A stretch of DNA of 64,000 bases. Source: Actinomycetota bacterium (GTDB lineage Bacteria > Actinomycetota > Acidimicrobiia > Acidimicrobiales > Ilumatobacteraceae). The position numbers and the translations under genes are program-made. This document shows positions 7,645 through 17,498 of the stretch, piece after piece (the stretch's first letter is position 1; every line of letters starts with the position of its first letter). The stretch is taken from positions 1 to 64,000 of the forward strand of contig QYPH01000048.1 of NCBI GenBank assembly GCA_007279905.1, in the 5' to 3' direction. The notes beneath the pieces were generated by a model that saw only the letters and a program-made list of their open reading frames with translations, was not told the origin of the DNA and did not search any database.

Positions 7645-7722
7645 CCAATCGCTCCAACTACTATCTAGCGAGACGGTCGTGCAGTTGTCTGCCGGCTAAA
7701 AACCTTGCAAGGAGACGGCGTG

Positions 7723-8361
7723 ATGCGTGAACAGAATGTGATGCGGAATTACTACATTCCCAATGTCACCGAGCAGACCAGCCGTGGAGAGCGTACGTCT
7801 GACTTGTACAGCAGATTGCTCAAAGAAAACATCATTTTCTTGGGTACCCCTATTGACGACACGATTGCCAACTTGATTTGTGCACAGTTGATTCACTTAG
7901 AGAGCGAAAATCCCGATAAAGACATCAACATCTATATCAACAGCCCTGGCGGAGACATCACCGCACTGTTTGCGATTTACGACACAATGCAGTTCATTAA
8001 AAACGATATTGCCACTATTTGCCTGGGGCAGGCTGCATCCGCCGCCGCCGTGTTGTTGGCAGCCGGCACAAAGGGCAAGCGACTTGCATTGCCGCACTCG
8101 CGCGTTTTGTTGCACCAGCCATACGGACAAGTTGGCTACAGCCAAGTGACAGACCTCGAGCTCGCTGCTCGCGAAATTTTGCGAATGCGCGAATTGCTTG
8201 AAGAGATTTTGTCAGAGCACACCGGTCAGTCGATCGAGCGAGTGCACAACGACACCGATCGTGACTTTGTGCTCGAGGCTCCTGCGGCGCTCGAGTACGG
8301 CGTGATTGACGAAATCATTACGGCGCGCAAACATACCGATCGCACTGGCCCAATCCGCTGA
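7723..8361 (+). CDS. clpP: ATP-dependent Clp protease proteolytic subunit
   Basis: The 212-residue serine protease forms the ClpP barrel and degrades substrates fed by ClpX. The triad is visible: Ser in [11 protein letters not shown], His in [11 protein letters not shown] and Asp in NDTDRDFVL. The oxyanion-side [18 protein letters not shown] block is intact. AAGGAG at 7709-7714 lies 8 bases before the ATG at 7723, which decides the start over the upstream TTG (7705) and GTG (7720). Most actinobacteria have two tandem clpP genes at this place. Only one is here, directly followed by clpX. Confidence 0.95.
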   Translation: MREQNVMRNYYIPNVTEQTSRGERTSDLYSRLLKENIIFLGTPIDDTIANLICAQLIHLESENPDKDINIYINSPGGDITALFAIYDTMQFIKNDIATICLGQAASAAAVLLAAGTKGKRLALPHSRVLLHQPYGQVGYSQVTDLELAAREILRMRELLEEILSEHTGQSIERVHNDTDRDFVLEAPAALEYGVIDEIITARKHTDRTGPIR

Positions 8362-8378
8362 GCACTGGAAACTAACTC

Positions 8379-9656
8379 ATGGCAAAATTTGGTGATACAG
8401 CCGAACTGATCAAGTGTGCATTTTGTGGCAAGTCGCAAAAGCAAGTTAAAAAACTTATTGCTGGCCCTGGCGTACACATTTGTGACGAGTGCATTGAGCT
8501 GTGCAACGAAATCGTCGACGAAGAGTTTGGTCAGGCTGCCGAAGTTGGTTTAGAAGAACTTCCGATACCTCGTGATATTCGTGCATTTTTGGATGAATAT
8601 GTTGTTGGCCAAGAACAAGCTAAAAAAGTTTTGGCTGTTGCGGTGTTTAATCACTATCGACGCATCAAGTACAAAAATTCTGGTAGTTCCCGTAGAGATG
8701 AAGTGGAACTGCAAAAGAGCAATATCTTGCTACTCGGTCCAACTGGCTGCGGCAAGACGCACATGGCTCAGACACTTGCTCGCTTGTTGAATGTGCCGTT
8801 TGCAATTGCTGATGCAACTGCGCTCACTGAGGCTGGCTATGTAGGTGAAGACGTAGAAAACATATTGCTCAAGTTGCTGCAAGCCGCCGATTTTGATGTC
8901 AAGCGCGCCGAAATGGGCATTGTTTACATCGACGAAATCGACAAGGTCGCGCGCAAGAGCGAAAACCCTTCGATTACGCGTGATGTGTCGGGCGAAGGTG
9001 TTCAACAAGCACTACTCAAGATTCTTGAAGGAACCGTTGCATCGGTGCCGCCACAGGGTGGTCGCAAACATCCGCACCAAGAGTTCATTCAGATTGATAC
9101 CACCAACGTTTTGTTTATTGTGGGAGGAGCATTTGCTGGTCTCGACTCGATTATTGAAAATCGGATCGGTCACAAGGGCGTTGGCTTTCATGCTGAAGTT
9201 CGCTCGAAAGCCGAGAAGAACGCCGGCGAATTGTTTGCCCAAGTGTTGCCAGAGGACTTGTTGAAGTTTGGAATGATTCCTGAGTTCATTGGACGATTGC
9301 CAATGGTCGGTGCGGTGCACAGTCTTGACAAGGCAGCATTGATTTCGATCTTGACCGAGCCAAAGAATGCACTACTCAAGCAATATCAGAAGTTTTTCGA
9401 ATTTGAAGATATCGAACTTGAAGTGACCCCTGATGCACTCGTTGCTATTGCCGAACAGGCTTTGCATCGTGGCACTGGTGCTCGCGGTCTGCGAGCGATT
9501 TTGGAAGAAGTTTTGCTCAACACCATGTATGAAATACCTGGTCGCACCGATGTGGCTCGCGTGATCTTTAATGTTGAGTCGATCACCACAAAAGCGAGCC
9601 CTGAACTTGTTATGCGAAATACTCGTGTCACACGCCAGCGCCGCGCCGCCTCTTAA
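8379..9656 (+). CDS. clpX: ATP-dependent Clp protease ATP-binding subunit ClpX
   Basis: The 425-residue AAA+ unfoldase recognises tagged proteins and threads them into ClpP. The zinc-binding domain ([15 protein letters not shown], then CDECIELC) occupies residues 8-40. Walker [10 protein letters not shown] lies at about 118-126, the pore loop GYVGEDVEN near 152, and Walker [10 protein letters not shown] near 185. Sensor motifs and the C-terminal small domain ([16 protein letters not shown]) are present. The Cys in Walker A is normal for actinobacterial ClpX. It follows clpP by 17 bases in the same operon. Confidence 0.96.
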   Translation: MAKFGDTAELIKCAFCGKSQKQVKKLIAGPGVHICDECIELCNEIVDEEFGQAAEVGLEELPIPRDIRAFLDEYVVGQEQAKKVLAVAVFNHYRRIKYKNSGSSRRDEVELQKSNILLLGPTGCGKTHMAQTLARLLNVPFAIADATALTEAGYVGEDVENILLKLLQAADFDVKRAEMGIVYIDEIDKVARKSENPSITRDVSGEGVQQALLKILEGTVASVPPQGGRKHPHQEFIQIDTTNVLFIVGGAFAGLDSIIENRIGHKGVGFHAEVRSKAEKNAGELFAQVLPEDLLKFGMIPEFIGRLPMVGAVHSLDKAALISILTEPKNALLKQYQKFFEFEDIELEVTPDALVAIAEQALHRGTGARGLRAILEEVLLNTMYEIPGRTDVARVIFNVESITTKASPELVMRNTRVTRQRRAAS

Positions 9657-9673
9657 GAACTAGCCTGCGCATT

Positions 9674-10966
9674 ATGCAATACGGTGAGGCTCTGACATAT
9701 CTAGACGAGCACGCCAGCTATGAAAAGACTGGGCGAGTGGAGTCTCCTTCACTCGACAACATCAATACATTTATGGATTTGATGGGGCATCCGCACTTGA
9801 ATTACCCGGTCATTCACATCACTGGCACAAACGGCAAAGGTTCGACAACCCAAATCATTACCCAATTGCTGATGGCGCACGGGTTGCAAGTTGGTACGTA
9901 TACAAGTCCGCACTTGGAAGCGCTGACCGAACGAATATCACGCAATAACGAGCCCATCAGCGAACAAGATTTTGCTGACTGTGTTGCGGCAATCGCAGAC
10001 ATCGAAGTGCTTGGAGGGGTGCGGCCATCGTATTTTGAGGTCATGACCGCAGCAGCCTTTAGGTATTTTGCAGACACCGCAGTCGACGTGGCTGTCATTG
10101 AAGTAGGAATGCTCGGTAGGTGGGATGCAACAAATGTTGTCAACGCGTCAGTTGCTGTGATTACCAATATCGCTCTTGATCACACCGAGTTTGCAGGACC
10201 ACTTTTGCAAGACATTGCTTTCGAGAAAGTAGGAATTTCAAAACCAGGCAGTGTGCTCGTGATTGGCGACACCAATCAGGATCTGCGAGAGATATGGAAT
10301 ACCGCCGATTCGTTGTCGGTGTTGCTGCGTGGAAATGATTTTGAATGCGCAGAAAACGAGTTGGCGGTTGGCGGTCGAATGATCGATGTACGAACAGAAC
10401 GAGCTGTGTATAAAGAACTGCCGCTTCCTTTGCACGGGCAACACCAAGGCGACAATGCGTCAGTTGCGATTGCTGCGGTAGAAGAGTTTTTTGGCAACGC
10501 ACTAGACATTGAAGTGGTGCGTGAAGGCTTTGCAGCAGTAAAGATGCCTGGTCGTTTTGAAGTGGTTGGACGAGGACCACTTGTCATCATCGATGGCGCG
10601 CACAACCCTGCTGGGGCCGATGTATGTGCCCAAGTATTTTTCGATGATTTTTCGCCAGAGGGTAAGCGAATATTGGTTGTCGGTTCACTCAAGGGTCGAG
10701 ACCCACAAATGTTGCTCTCTGCACTGCGTGCAGACGAATTTGATGTGGTGATCTGTTGCACTGCACCCTCACCACGCGGACTCAATGCAAGCGATCTTGG
10801 AGATGCGGCTCAGCAAATGGGCTGCGAAGAGGTTGTGGTGTGTGAAACGGTGGAAGCAGCATGCGATCGAGCACTCAAGATTGCACACGAAGACGATGCG
10901 GTGCTTGTGGCTGGAAGTTTGTATGTCGTAGGTAGTGCCCGGACCTATTTGCGCCGTAAACTGTAA
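9674..10966 (+). CDS. folC: Folylpolyglutamate synthase / dihydrofolate synthase
   Basis: The 430-residue Mur-ligase-like enzyme adds glutamate to dihydropteroate and to folates with ATP, which retains the cofactor in the cell. The ATP loop is HITGTNGKGSTTQ at about residues 48-60. TSPHLEALTERI, the ITNIALDHTEFAG block near 160 and the C-terminal domain starting at IIDGAHNPAGAD are all present. TAGCCT ends 7 bases before the ATG, so the gene can start its own leaderless transcript just after clpX. valS, often found between clpX and folC in relatives, is not here. Confidence 0.94.
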   Translation: MQYGEALTYLDEHASYEKTGRVESPSLDNINTFMDLMGHPHLNYPVIHITGTNGKGSTTQIITQLLMAHGLQVGTYTSPHLEALTERISRNNEPISEQDFADCVAAIADIEVLGGVRPSYFEVMTAAAFRYFADTAVDVAVIEVGMLGRWDATNVVNASVAVITNIALDHTEFAGPLLQDIAFEKVGISKPGSVLVIGDTNQDLREIWNTADSLSVLLRGNDFECAENELAVGGRMIDVRTERAVYKELPLPLHGQHQGDNASVAIAAVEEFFGNALDIEVVREGFAAVKMPGRFEVVGRGPLVIIDGAHNPAGADVCAQVFFDDFSPEGKRILVVGSLKGRDPQMLLSALRADEFDVVICCTAPSPRGLNASDLGDAAQQMGCEEVVVCETVEAACDRALKIAHEDDAVLVAGSLYVVGSARTYLRRKL

Positions 10967-10968
10967 CG

Positions 10969-11379
10969 ATGAGCACTAAAACACTTGTCCTATTGAAGCC
11001 AGATGCAGTCGAGCGCGGTCTCGTTGGAAGCATCCTTTCAAGGTTTGAAACCAAAGGTCTCAAAATCGTGGCAATGGAGTTGCGCACATTGAATGCTGCA
11101 ATTCTTGAGCGTCACTACGAAGAACATAAGAGCAAGGGTTTTTATCCAGAGCTTGTTGCATTTATGTCGCGTGGCCCTGTGGTTGCACTGGTGATTGAAG
11201 GCCCAGAAGATGCTTGGGAAGTATTGCGCACGATGATGGGCGCAACCAATCCAAAGGCTGCTGCTCCAGGCACTATTCGCGGTGACTACGGCACACTCTT
11301 TACCGAGAATCTCATTCATGGAAGTGACTCAGCAGCTTCTGCAGCTCGCGAGATCGGAATCTTCTTTCCAAACCTGTAG
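10969..11379 (+). CDS. ndk: Nucleoside diphosphate kinase
   Basis: The 136-residue enzyme balances NTP and dNTP pools by moving phosphate through a phospho-histidine. The catalytic His lies in the motif ENLIHGSDS at about 112-120. The N-terminal TLVLLKPDAVERGLVG and the GATNPKAAAPGTIRGDYG loop are typical. It starts 2 bases after the folC stop. TAAACT lies 6 bases before its ATG, inside the end of folC, so an extra leaderless start is possible. Confidence 0.97.
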   Translation: MSTKTLVLLKPDAVERGLVGSILSRFETKGLKIVAMELRTLNAAILERHYEEHKSKGFYPELVAFMSRGPVVALVIEGPEDAWEVLRTMMGATNPKAAAPGTIRGDYGTLFTENLIHGSDSAASAAREIGIFFPNL

Positions 11380-11404
11380 AACCTGATCAATATGCAGGTT
11401 TAGG

Positions 11405-11456
11405 TAGGATTTGTTCATTGATCGCGCGCTCAACCACGGCGTTGGCGCGCTAAGGA
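11405..11456 (+). promoter_or_regulatory. mreB promoter and leader hairpin
   Basis: TAGGAT at 11405-11410 is a good -10 candidate in the 86-base gap after ndk. Just downstream, GCGCGC-T-CAAC (11424-11434) pairs with GTTGGCGCGC (11441-11450) around a six-base loop. This gives ten pairs with one bulged T. The stem ends directly before AAGGAG, the mreB ribosome binding site, so it may affect translation or mRNA stability. No U tract follows, so it is not a standard terminator. Confidence 0.55.
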
Positions 11457-11465
11457 GACCAAAGC

Positions 11466-12500
11466 ATGGCTGGTGGAGGCGCACTTTCGTTGGGACGTGA
11501 CATTGCCATCGATTTGGGTACGGCCAACACCCTTGTCTACGTAAAGGGCGAAGGCGTTGTTTTAAACGAACCGTCATCGGTTGCAGTGGACAGCAGGACT
11601 GGCGAACTAGTGGCTGTTGGTTTTGAAGCCAAACGAATGTGGGGGAGAGCCCCGCAGAACATCCGACTTGTGCGACCTTTGCAAGATGGTGTTATCGCGG
11701 ACTTTGATGTGTGCGAAAAAATGCTCCGCTACTTTATTCAACAAGTTCACACCAGTAGGTGGAATAAGCCACGAATGATTATCTGTGTACCGTCGGAGAT
11801 CACAGGCGTTGAGCGCAGAGCAGTTCAAGAAGCTGCCGAGTTTGCTGGAGCGCGTCGACCTGTGTACATCATTGAAGAACCGATGGCCGCAGCGATCGGT
11901 GCAGGTTTGCCGGTGCATTTGCCGAGCGCAAGTTTGATTGTCGATATTGGTGGTGGCACAACCGAAGTTGCTGTCATCTCAATGGGTGGCATTGTGACTG
12001 CCTATTCGGCGCGTGTTGCTGGCGACGAACTCAACCAAGCAATAATTGCGATGTTTAAGAACGAGTTTTCGTTAGACATTGGCGAGAACACTGCAGAAGA
12101 AGTAAAACTGCAACTTGGGTCGGCTTGGCCACTTGATGAAGAGCTCACTGCCGACGTGGGTGGTCGCGACACAATGACTGGTCTTCCTCGCACGCAAGTA
12201 GTCACGAGTGAAGACGTGCGGATTGCCATAAACCCAGGGGTGACCACAATTGTCGACGCAATCAAGACAACACTTGAGCGCACACCGCCAGAGTTGGCGG
12301 CCGACATTATCGGCCACGGACTGACATTGTCGGGAGGTGGCGCATTGTTGACCGGACTTGCTGAACGCGTAACGCACGACACCGGAATCCATGCTTACTT
12401 GGCGCCCGAGCCTTTGTTTTCGGTGGTTCTCGGTTGCGGCATGGCGCTTGACAACATTGAAGCCATGAAAGGTCTGACTGCTCAGACCTCATTTGAGTAG
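11466..12500 (+). CDS. mreB: Rod-shape determining protein MreB
   Basis: The 344-residue bacterial actin forms membrane-bound filaments that guide lateral wall synthesis. Actin-fold nucleotide motifs are present: DIAIDLGTANTLVYV at about residues 12-26, IVDIGGGTTEVAVISMGG near 160 and LSGGGALLTGLAE near 285. The PVHLPSASLIVDIGG segment and length match the family. AAGGAGA lies 9-10 bases before the ATG. It is first in mreB-mreC-mreD-mrdA-rodA, the elongation module. The operon sits between ndk and rng, as in Streptomyces. Confidence 0.97.
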   Translation: MAGGGALSLGRDIAIDLGTANTLVYVKGEGVVLNEPSSVAVDSRTGELVAVGFEAKRMWGRAPQNIRLVRPLQDGVIADFDVCEKMLRYFIQQVHTSRWNKPRMIICVPSEITGVERRAVQEAAEFAGARRPVYIIEEPMAAAIGAGLPVHLPSASLIVDIGGGTTEVAVISMGGIVTAYSARVAGDELNQAIIAMFKNEFSLDIGENTAEEVKLQLGSAWPLDEELTADVGGRDTMTGLPRTQVVTSEDVRIAINPGVTTIVDAIKTTLERTPPELAADIIGHGLTLSGGGALLTGLAERVTHDTGIHAYLAPEPLFSVVLGCGMALDNIEAMKGLTAQTSFE

Positions 12501-12519
12501 GTCTGCGTAGGGTTGCACT

Positions 12520-13581
12520 ATGCCGGTTCGGTCAATGAAGTCAAGACGGATCATGGCACTGCTTGCGTTGACGTCGATCATTTTGATAACCCTCGATTTG
12601 CAAGGAAGTTCAGCAACACGTGCGTTGCGTTCGACATTCGGCACAATTTTCAGACCAATTGAAAGCGTGACACGAGTGGTGACTCGCCCCGCATCAAATG
12701 CGTGGTACGGCATCACCCATTACAACGATGTAACCGCCGAAAATGAGTTATTGCGCGAAAAGATTGCACAACAAGAAGGTGCCGCAGTTGCCGCCGCTGC
12801 TTCGGTGCGATTGTCACAAGAGCTACTTGCGCTGAACGGTCTGCCTACGCTTGCCGGCATTAACTCGGTGAGTGCACAAGTGATTGGTGATTCACCTTCT
12901 AATTTTGTTCAGAGCGTAGAAATTGATCAGGGCACAGAGAGCGGAATCAAAGTTGGGATGCCGGTATTGAACGCAGCAGGTCTAGTGGGCAAGATCACGC
13001 AAGTATTTGCAAACCGAGCGGTAGTGATGCTGATTACTGATCCGCAATACGCACTGTCGGTCAAGATTATTAATACACCAAAACCAACAACAACGACATT
13101 GCCACTGCAAGACCCTGCAACTGCTGTAACTGTGGTGTCAGTACCCGAAACCATTGATCCACAGGTGACAATTCCGCCAGTTGCTGTGACGTCAAATATT
13201 GCAGGGTTTACGCCGGGTTCAATTGTTGCCCCGCGAACACCGATCATTTCCTCATCATTAACTATTCCTCCCGGTAGCAATGTGTCGGTGCGTGAAACTG
13301 GAGTCTTGGAGGGAAGGGGCGCTGGTCGAGTTCCAACTGTGCGATTCATCGATACGGCTCAACGCTTTGGGGTTGTACAAGCAGGCTCGCCAATTGTGAC
13401 GGCAGGTGGTTCACTCAGCCTTGCTCCGCCCGACATCGTTGTTGGCACAGTCTCTCGCGTGAGAGAAAGGCTGGGTACAGCAGGACCACTGCTAGAAATT
13501 GACATTGTTGCAGACCTCAGCAACTTGAGTTTTGTGCGCATCTTGCTCTATCAACCGATTACTGAACGAACGGCACCGTGA
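12520..13581 (+). CDS. mreC: Rod-shape determining protein MreC
   Basis: The 353-residue bitopic protein links MreB to the periplasmic wall synthases. A membrane helix lies at about residues 10-28, a short coiled coil at 72-100 and the double beta-barrel domain from 115 on (SVEIDQGTESGIKVGMPVLN and, at the end, GTVSRVRERLG). A Thr/Pro-rich insertion at about 186-258 interrupts the beta domain, which is unusual. TAGGGT ends 6 bases before the ATG, so a second, leaderless promoter inside the operon is possible. Its last codon overlaps the mreD start (GTGA). Confidence 0.9.
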   Translation: MPVRSMKSRRIMALLALTSIILITLDLQGSSATRALRSTFGTIFRPIESVTRVVTRPASNAWYGITHYNDVTAENELLREKIAQQEGAAVAAAASVRLSQELLALNGLPTLAGINSVSAQVIGDSPSNFVQSVEIDQGTESGIKVGMPVLNAAGLVGKITQVFANRAVVMLITDPQYALSVKIINTPKPTTTTLPLQDPATAVTVVSVPETIDPQVTIPPVAVTSNIAGFTPGSIVAPRTPIISSSLTIPPGSNVSVRETGVLEGRGAGRVPTVRFIDTAQRFGVVQAGSPIVTAGGSLSLAPPDIVVGTVSRVRERLGTAGPLLEIDIVADLSNLSFVRILLYQPITERTAP

Positions 13582-14096
13582 GCGAAAGACTCTTGCGCTT
13601 TATGGCAAGTCGCTGGACGCGACTTGTGTTGGTGTCGTTACTGTTGCTTGGTCTACAAACCACTGTGCTGAACGACATGCGCCCATTTGAAGTCATGTTG
13701 CCACTGATGTTGTTGTTTGCAGTCGCTGCTGGAACCATTTATGGCTCTGAAGTAGGAGCAATATCAGGACTCATCATTGGAGTGATGTATGACATGGTGC
13801 TTTCTACGCCACTTGGCCTTGCGTCATTGGTGTTTGGTGCCACGGCTTTTGTGGCCGGCATGTTGCCATATTTTATTCGCGAACCAACTTGGTGGACGAG
13901 GGCACTCACCATTGGTGTTGTTGGTGCATTGGGAGAGTTGGCGTTTCCGATTGCTCAATCAATGGTGGGTTTTAGCGGACAGTTGCAACCGCGTGTGATT
14001 GTTGTAATTGGCCTTGTAGCAGTGGCGGGAACTCTTGGCGCACCGCTGTTATTGCTTGTTTGTCGTTGGACGCTTAAAGAAACGCTTGTTGGTTAG
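13578..14096 (+). CDS. mreD: Rod-shape determining protein MreD
   Basis: The 172-residue integral membrane protein has about five hydrophobic helices, among them LVLVSLLLLGLQTTVL, MLPLMLLFAVAAGTIYG and VIVVIGLVAVAGTLG. The GAISGLIIGVMYDMVLSTPLG motif, with an Asp in a helix, is typical of MreD. It completes the MreBCD scaffold. The GTG start overlaps the mreC stop by 4 bases, so translation is coupled. mrdA begins 5 bases after its stop. Confidence 0.88.
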   Translation: MSERLLRFMASRWTRLVLVSLLLLGLQTTVLNDMRPFEVMLPLMLLFAVAAGTIYGSEVGAISGLIIGVMYDMVLSTPLGLASLVFGATAFVAGMLPYFIREPTWWTRALTIGVVGALGELAFPIAQSMVGFSGQLQPRVIVVIGLVAVAGTLGAPLLLLVCRWTLKETLVG

Positions 14097-14101
14097 TCGA
14101 G

Positions 14102-16273
14102 ATGGCAATTAATAATCGTTCGAAGAGGTTTACTGCATTGGCGGTTGCCGCATTCGTACTTTTAGGATCGCTGTCGGTGCGGATGTGGTTCATGCAAGCC
14201 ATTCAAGCCAAAGACAACGAGACTGTTGTACTAGCGGTGCGCACTCGAACCATACGGTTGCTCCCAGAGCGCGGCCGCATTTTTGATGCGAAGGGTCGAG
14301 TGGTCGCCGACAACAAACGCATCTTGACAGTGACTATTGATCGCGAAGTATTGAAAGACCCGATCGATCGACTCGAAATGTTTCAGCGATTGTCTGGTCC
14401 ATTAGAGATGCCGATCGAACTTCTGTTTAAGCGTTACGAAGACAAAAGGTTTGGACCACTAGAAGCATTGCCATTGAAAGAGGATGTCTCTGAGGAGACT
14501 GCCCTATTTTTGGAAGAACGCATTGAGGATTATCCGGGTATCTATGTACGCGAAGAGTGGAAACGAAATTATCCTTTTGGCGCAATTGGTAGCCACGTCG
14601 TTGGTTATATCGGCGCAATATTGCAAAAGACTCTGGCGTATTACAAATCGATTGGTTACGACCCGAATGAACGCGTTGGGGGATATGGCGTCGAACAATC
14701 GTATGAACCAATCTTGCGGGGAACACCTGGGTATTTGCGTTATGAAGTGAATGCCCAAGGCAAATTGTTGCGACTCATTGAGCGTGTGGAGCCAATTGTT
14801 GGCAACGATTTGCACTTGTCGATTGATATGGGTATTCAGCAATTTGCTGAGCAAGCATTGGAAACTCAATTGGTATTGCGCCGCCGTGTTGAAGCCGGCA
14901 ACGTGCGTCTACCGGACGGCACGCTTGACCCGTTGTTTCCTGATGCTGTGTATTACAAAGCACCCGCAGGTTCGGTTGTCGTGATGAATCACGACACGGG
15001 GCAGGTGATCGCAATGGCGTCATACCCGAGATTTGATAATCGATGGTTTGGTGGAGGAGTTTCGAGCAATAAATTTGCACAGGTTTTTCCGCAAACCGAT
15101 GATCCTGACTTGTCGATCTTGGTCAACCGCGCACTTTCTGGCCGTTACAACTTGGGTTCGTCGTTTAAACCTTTTGTTGCCTATGCAGCGCTCAACACAG
15201 GACAACTTCCTGGCGGCTCGGCTTACGAATTGGACGACCGCGGCACATACAAACTTGAAAGTATTCCTGATGATCGATGTCAACAGGGTGTGAAGTGCGT
15301 GTTTAGAAATGCCGTCTGTGCAGCTACCGGATCACCGTGTAGGTATGGGACCGTCACGGTAGAAGATGCGCTTGCTGTTTCTAGCGATGCATTCTTTTAC
15401 AAGATTGGCGAACAGATTTTGACCGAGCGTGGGTACAAGCCAATTCTTGAAGAGCAAGTACGACTGTTTGGATTTGGTTCGCCGACCAACATCGATTTGC
15501 CGAACGAATTTGCTGGCACAATTCCGAGCAAGGCCTTGAAGAAGCGAATGGCGGATATTGGAGCCATCTCACAAGAATCGGGTAAGGCGTATTACGTCGG
15601 CGATCAAGTGTTGTTCGCAGTTGGTCAGGGCCTGTTGTCGGCTACGCCACTTCAGGTGGCAACCGCATACGGAGTTTTGGGCAATGGAGGCAAACTCATG
15701 ACGCCGCACGTCGTACAAGCGATTCTTGCTCCAGGCACTCCCGACAAATTGACAGGAATTGCGGACTTGACACTTTCAAAAGTTGTTGAGCGGTTTGATG
15801 CACTCGACCCCGCAAAAACTCTGGATATGACAGGGGATCGACGTGAGCCAATCGTGCGCGGTATGTCGAGAGTAATCACTGGACCTGGTGTGAATTTTGA
15901 TTTCTACCACAAGACAACTGGTGAGCTGTTGTTTAAAGGGTACCCGTATGACCTGCTTCCAATTGCTGGCAAGACTGGAACAGCGCAAGGATTTGGAAAC
16001 CTGCCATGGAACGACTCGTCTGCGTTCGGTGCATACAGTCTCGATCCGCTACAGCCGTATTCGGCCTTTGCGTATTTGGAAAAAGCTGGATACGGGTCGC
16101 AAGCCGCCGCACCTGTTTTGAAATGCATATTTACTGCGCTAGCAGGCCGATACAAATTGGATGGCGTTGTCACCGCTGATCCGCTCAATGTTCAAAGTGG
16201 AATTGCGGCACCGCCGACGTACTTGCGTAATCCTTCGTGTTTGGCCGGTGGACGATCGGAGAGCCGCGACTGA
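14102..16273 (+). CDS. mrdA: Penicillin-binding protein 2, elongation transpeptidase
   Basis: The 723-residue class B PBP crosslinks peptidoglycan during elongation with RodA. One membrane helix lies at about residues 12-30, followed by the pedestal domain. The transpeptidase motifs are SSFKP (SxxK, about residue 353), SSD (about 427) and KTGT (about 622). The periplasmic part has several Cys (DDRCQQGVKCVFRNAVC near 390-410), which could form disulfides. The stop overlaps the rodA start (TGATG), so the pair is coupled. Confidence 0.94.
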   Translation: MAINNRSKRFTALAVAAFVLLGSLSVRMWFMQAIQAKDNETVVLAVRTRTIRLLPERGRIFDAKGRVVADNKRILTVTIDREVLKDPIDRLEMFQRLSGPLEMPIELLFKRYEDKRFGPLEALPLKEDVSEETALFLEERIEDYPGIYVREEWKRNYPFGAIGSHVVGYIGAILQKTLAYYKSIGYDPNERVGGYGVEQSYEPILRGTPGYLRYEVNAQGKLLRLIERVEPIVGNDLHLSIDMGIQQFAEQALETQLVLRRRVEAGNVRLPDGTLDPLFPDAVYYKAPAGSVVVMNHDTGQVIAMASYPRFDNRWFGGGVSSNKFAQVFPQTDDPDLSILVNRALSGRYNLGSSFKPFVAYAALNTGQLPGGSAYELDDRGTYKLESIPDDRCQQGVKCVFRNAVCAATGSPCRYGTVTVEDALAVSSDAFFYKIGEQILTERGYKPILEEQVRLFGFGSPTNIDLPNEFAGTIPSKALKKRMADIGAISQESGKAYYVGDQVLFAVGQGLLSATPLQVATAYGVLGNGGKLMTPHVVQAILAPGTPDKLTGIADLTLSKVVERFDALDPAKTLDMTGDRREPIVRGMSRVITGPGVNFDFYHKTTGELLFKGYPYDLLPIAGKTGTAQGFGNLPWNDSSAFGAYSLDPLQPYSAFAYLEKAGYGSQAAAPVLKCIFTALAGRYKLDGVVTADPLNVQSGIAAPPTYLRNPSCLAGGRSESRD

Positions 16274-17463
16274 TGCCAATTCAAACCTTGAAACGCAAAC
16301 TTCTGCAACAAAATTCTAGAAACACATTTGGCTTTAGCGGTAGCTACGCCGACCCGATTCGTAACATCGACTGGATCTTGATTTTCGTTGTTGCCGCCCA
16401 ATCAATTATTGGAATATTCAATGTTTTTTCAACAACTCACTTGCGGTTACTCGATCAGAGTTTTGATCCATTCGTGTACACACAACGCCAAGCAGGATTT
16501 ATTGTCCTTGCAGCAGCCGCCACAGCCACAGTGATGGCGGTAGGGCATGAATGGTTTAGAACTCAAGTTGGTCTGCTGTATGGCGGGCTGATGTTGTTGC
16601 TCGTTTTGGTGCTCGTCTATGGAGCGGTACGCGGTGGCGCAAGATTGTCGTTCAACGTACCAATCATTTCGTTTTCACTGCAGCCTGCCGAATTTGTGAA
16701 ACCAATAATTTTGATATTGATAGCGAGTTATTTTAGTGAAGCAAGTGAGAAGACGATCGATTGGCATCATTTTGTGATGTCGATGTACATCGTTGGTGTA
16801 CCAATTGCGTTGATCTTGTTGCAACCCGATCTTGGTTCGGCAACCGTGATCATCGCAGGTGTTGTTGGAATTTTGATTGTTGCTGGCGCGCGACGTCGCT
16901 ATTTGCTGATGATCACAGGACTTTCAATTGCGACTATGGGCACCGTGATGGTCAACGGTTTTATTGGTACGTATCAGTTGAGACGTTTTGTTTCATGGCT
17001 GCACCAAGACTCGCGAGACAAGGCTCTTGAGTCGGTGGTATTGCAAGTTCGTTTTGCAAAGCGTGCTGTTTCGACAGGTGGTTTTTTTGGTAAAGGGTAT
17101 TTGCAAGGACCTCTTACTAACGGCAAGTACATTCCGGTGCAGTTCACCGACTTTCCATTTTCTGCAATTGCAGAACAATTTGGAATGCTGGGGGGAGGCA
17201 TCGTGATCGCGTTGTTTGCTGTGATGTTGTGGCGAGTATGGCGAATTGCCCAGATGGCTCGAGATCGATTTGGCTATTACATGACGTGCGGAATTTTTAC
17301 CCTGATGACCTTTACGATTTTTCAGAATATTGGCATGACCCTTGGGTTGACCCCGGTGAGCGGACTGCCCCTACCGTTTATTTCATATGGAGGGTCGCAC
17401 ATGCTGTCGATGGGGATCATGGTTGGTCTCGTGCAGAGTGTGCATATGAGGCGCCTGGAATAG
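16273..17463 (+). CDS. rodA: SEDS glycosyltransferase RodA
   Basis: The 396-residue polytopic membrane protein polymerises lipid II glycan strands during elongation. About ten hydrophobic helices are visible. SEDS motifs include LQPAEFVKPIILI, LLQPDLGSATVI and the C-terminal GMTLGLTPVSGLPLPFISYGGSHML. The ATG at 16273 shares its A with the mrdA stop and is preferred over upstream in-frame starts inside mrdA. It acts with PBP2. A second SEDS gene, ftsW, is in the division cluster. Confidence 0.94.
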   Translation: MPIQTLKRKLLQQNSRNTFGFSGSYADPIRNIDWILIFVVAAQSIIGIFNVFSTTHLRLLDQSFDPFVYTQRQAGFIVLAAAATATVMAVGHEWFRTQVGLLYGGLMLLLVLVLVYGAVRGGARLSFNVPIISFSLQPAEFVKPIILILIASYFSEASEKTIDWHHFVMSMYIVGVPIALILLQPDLGSATVIIAGVVGILIVAGARRRYLLMITGLSIATMGTVMVNGFIGTYQLRRFVSWLHQDSRDKALESVVLQVRFAKRAVSTGGFFGKGYLQGPLTNGKYIPVQFTDFPFSAIAEQFGMLGGGIVIALFAVMLWRVWRIAQMARDRFGYYMTCGIFTLMTFTIFQNIGMTLGLTPVSGLPLPFISYGGSHMLSMGIMVGLVQSVHMRRLE

Positions 17464-17498
17464 GAAAAATGTGCCGCTGTAGGCAGGAAGCCACGGGG

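Noticed and set aside
7681-7722. CCTTGCAAGG palindrome hiding the clpP ribosome binding site
   Set aside because: Folding would leave a stem of only three pairs around a four-base loop, too weak to hide the site.
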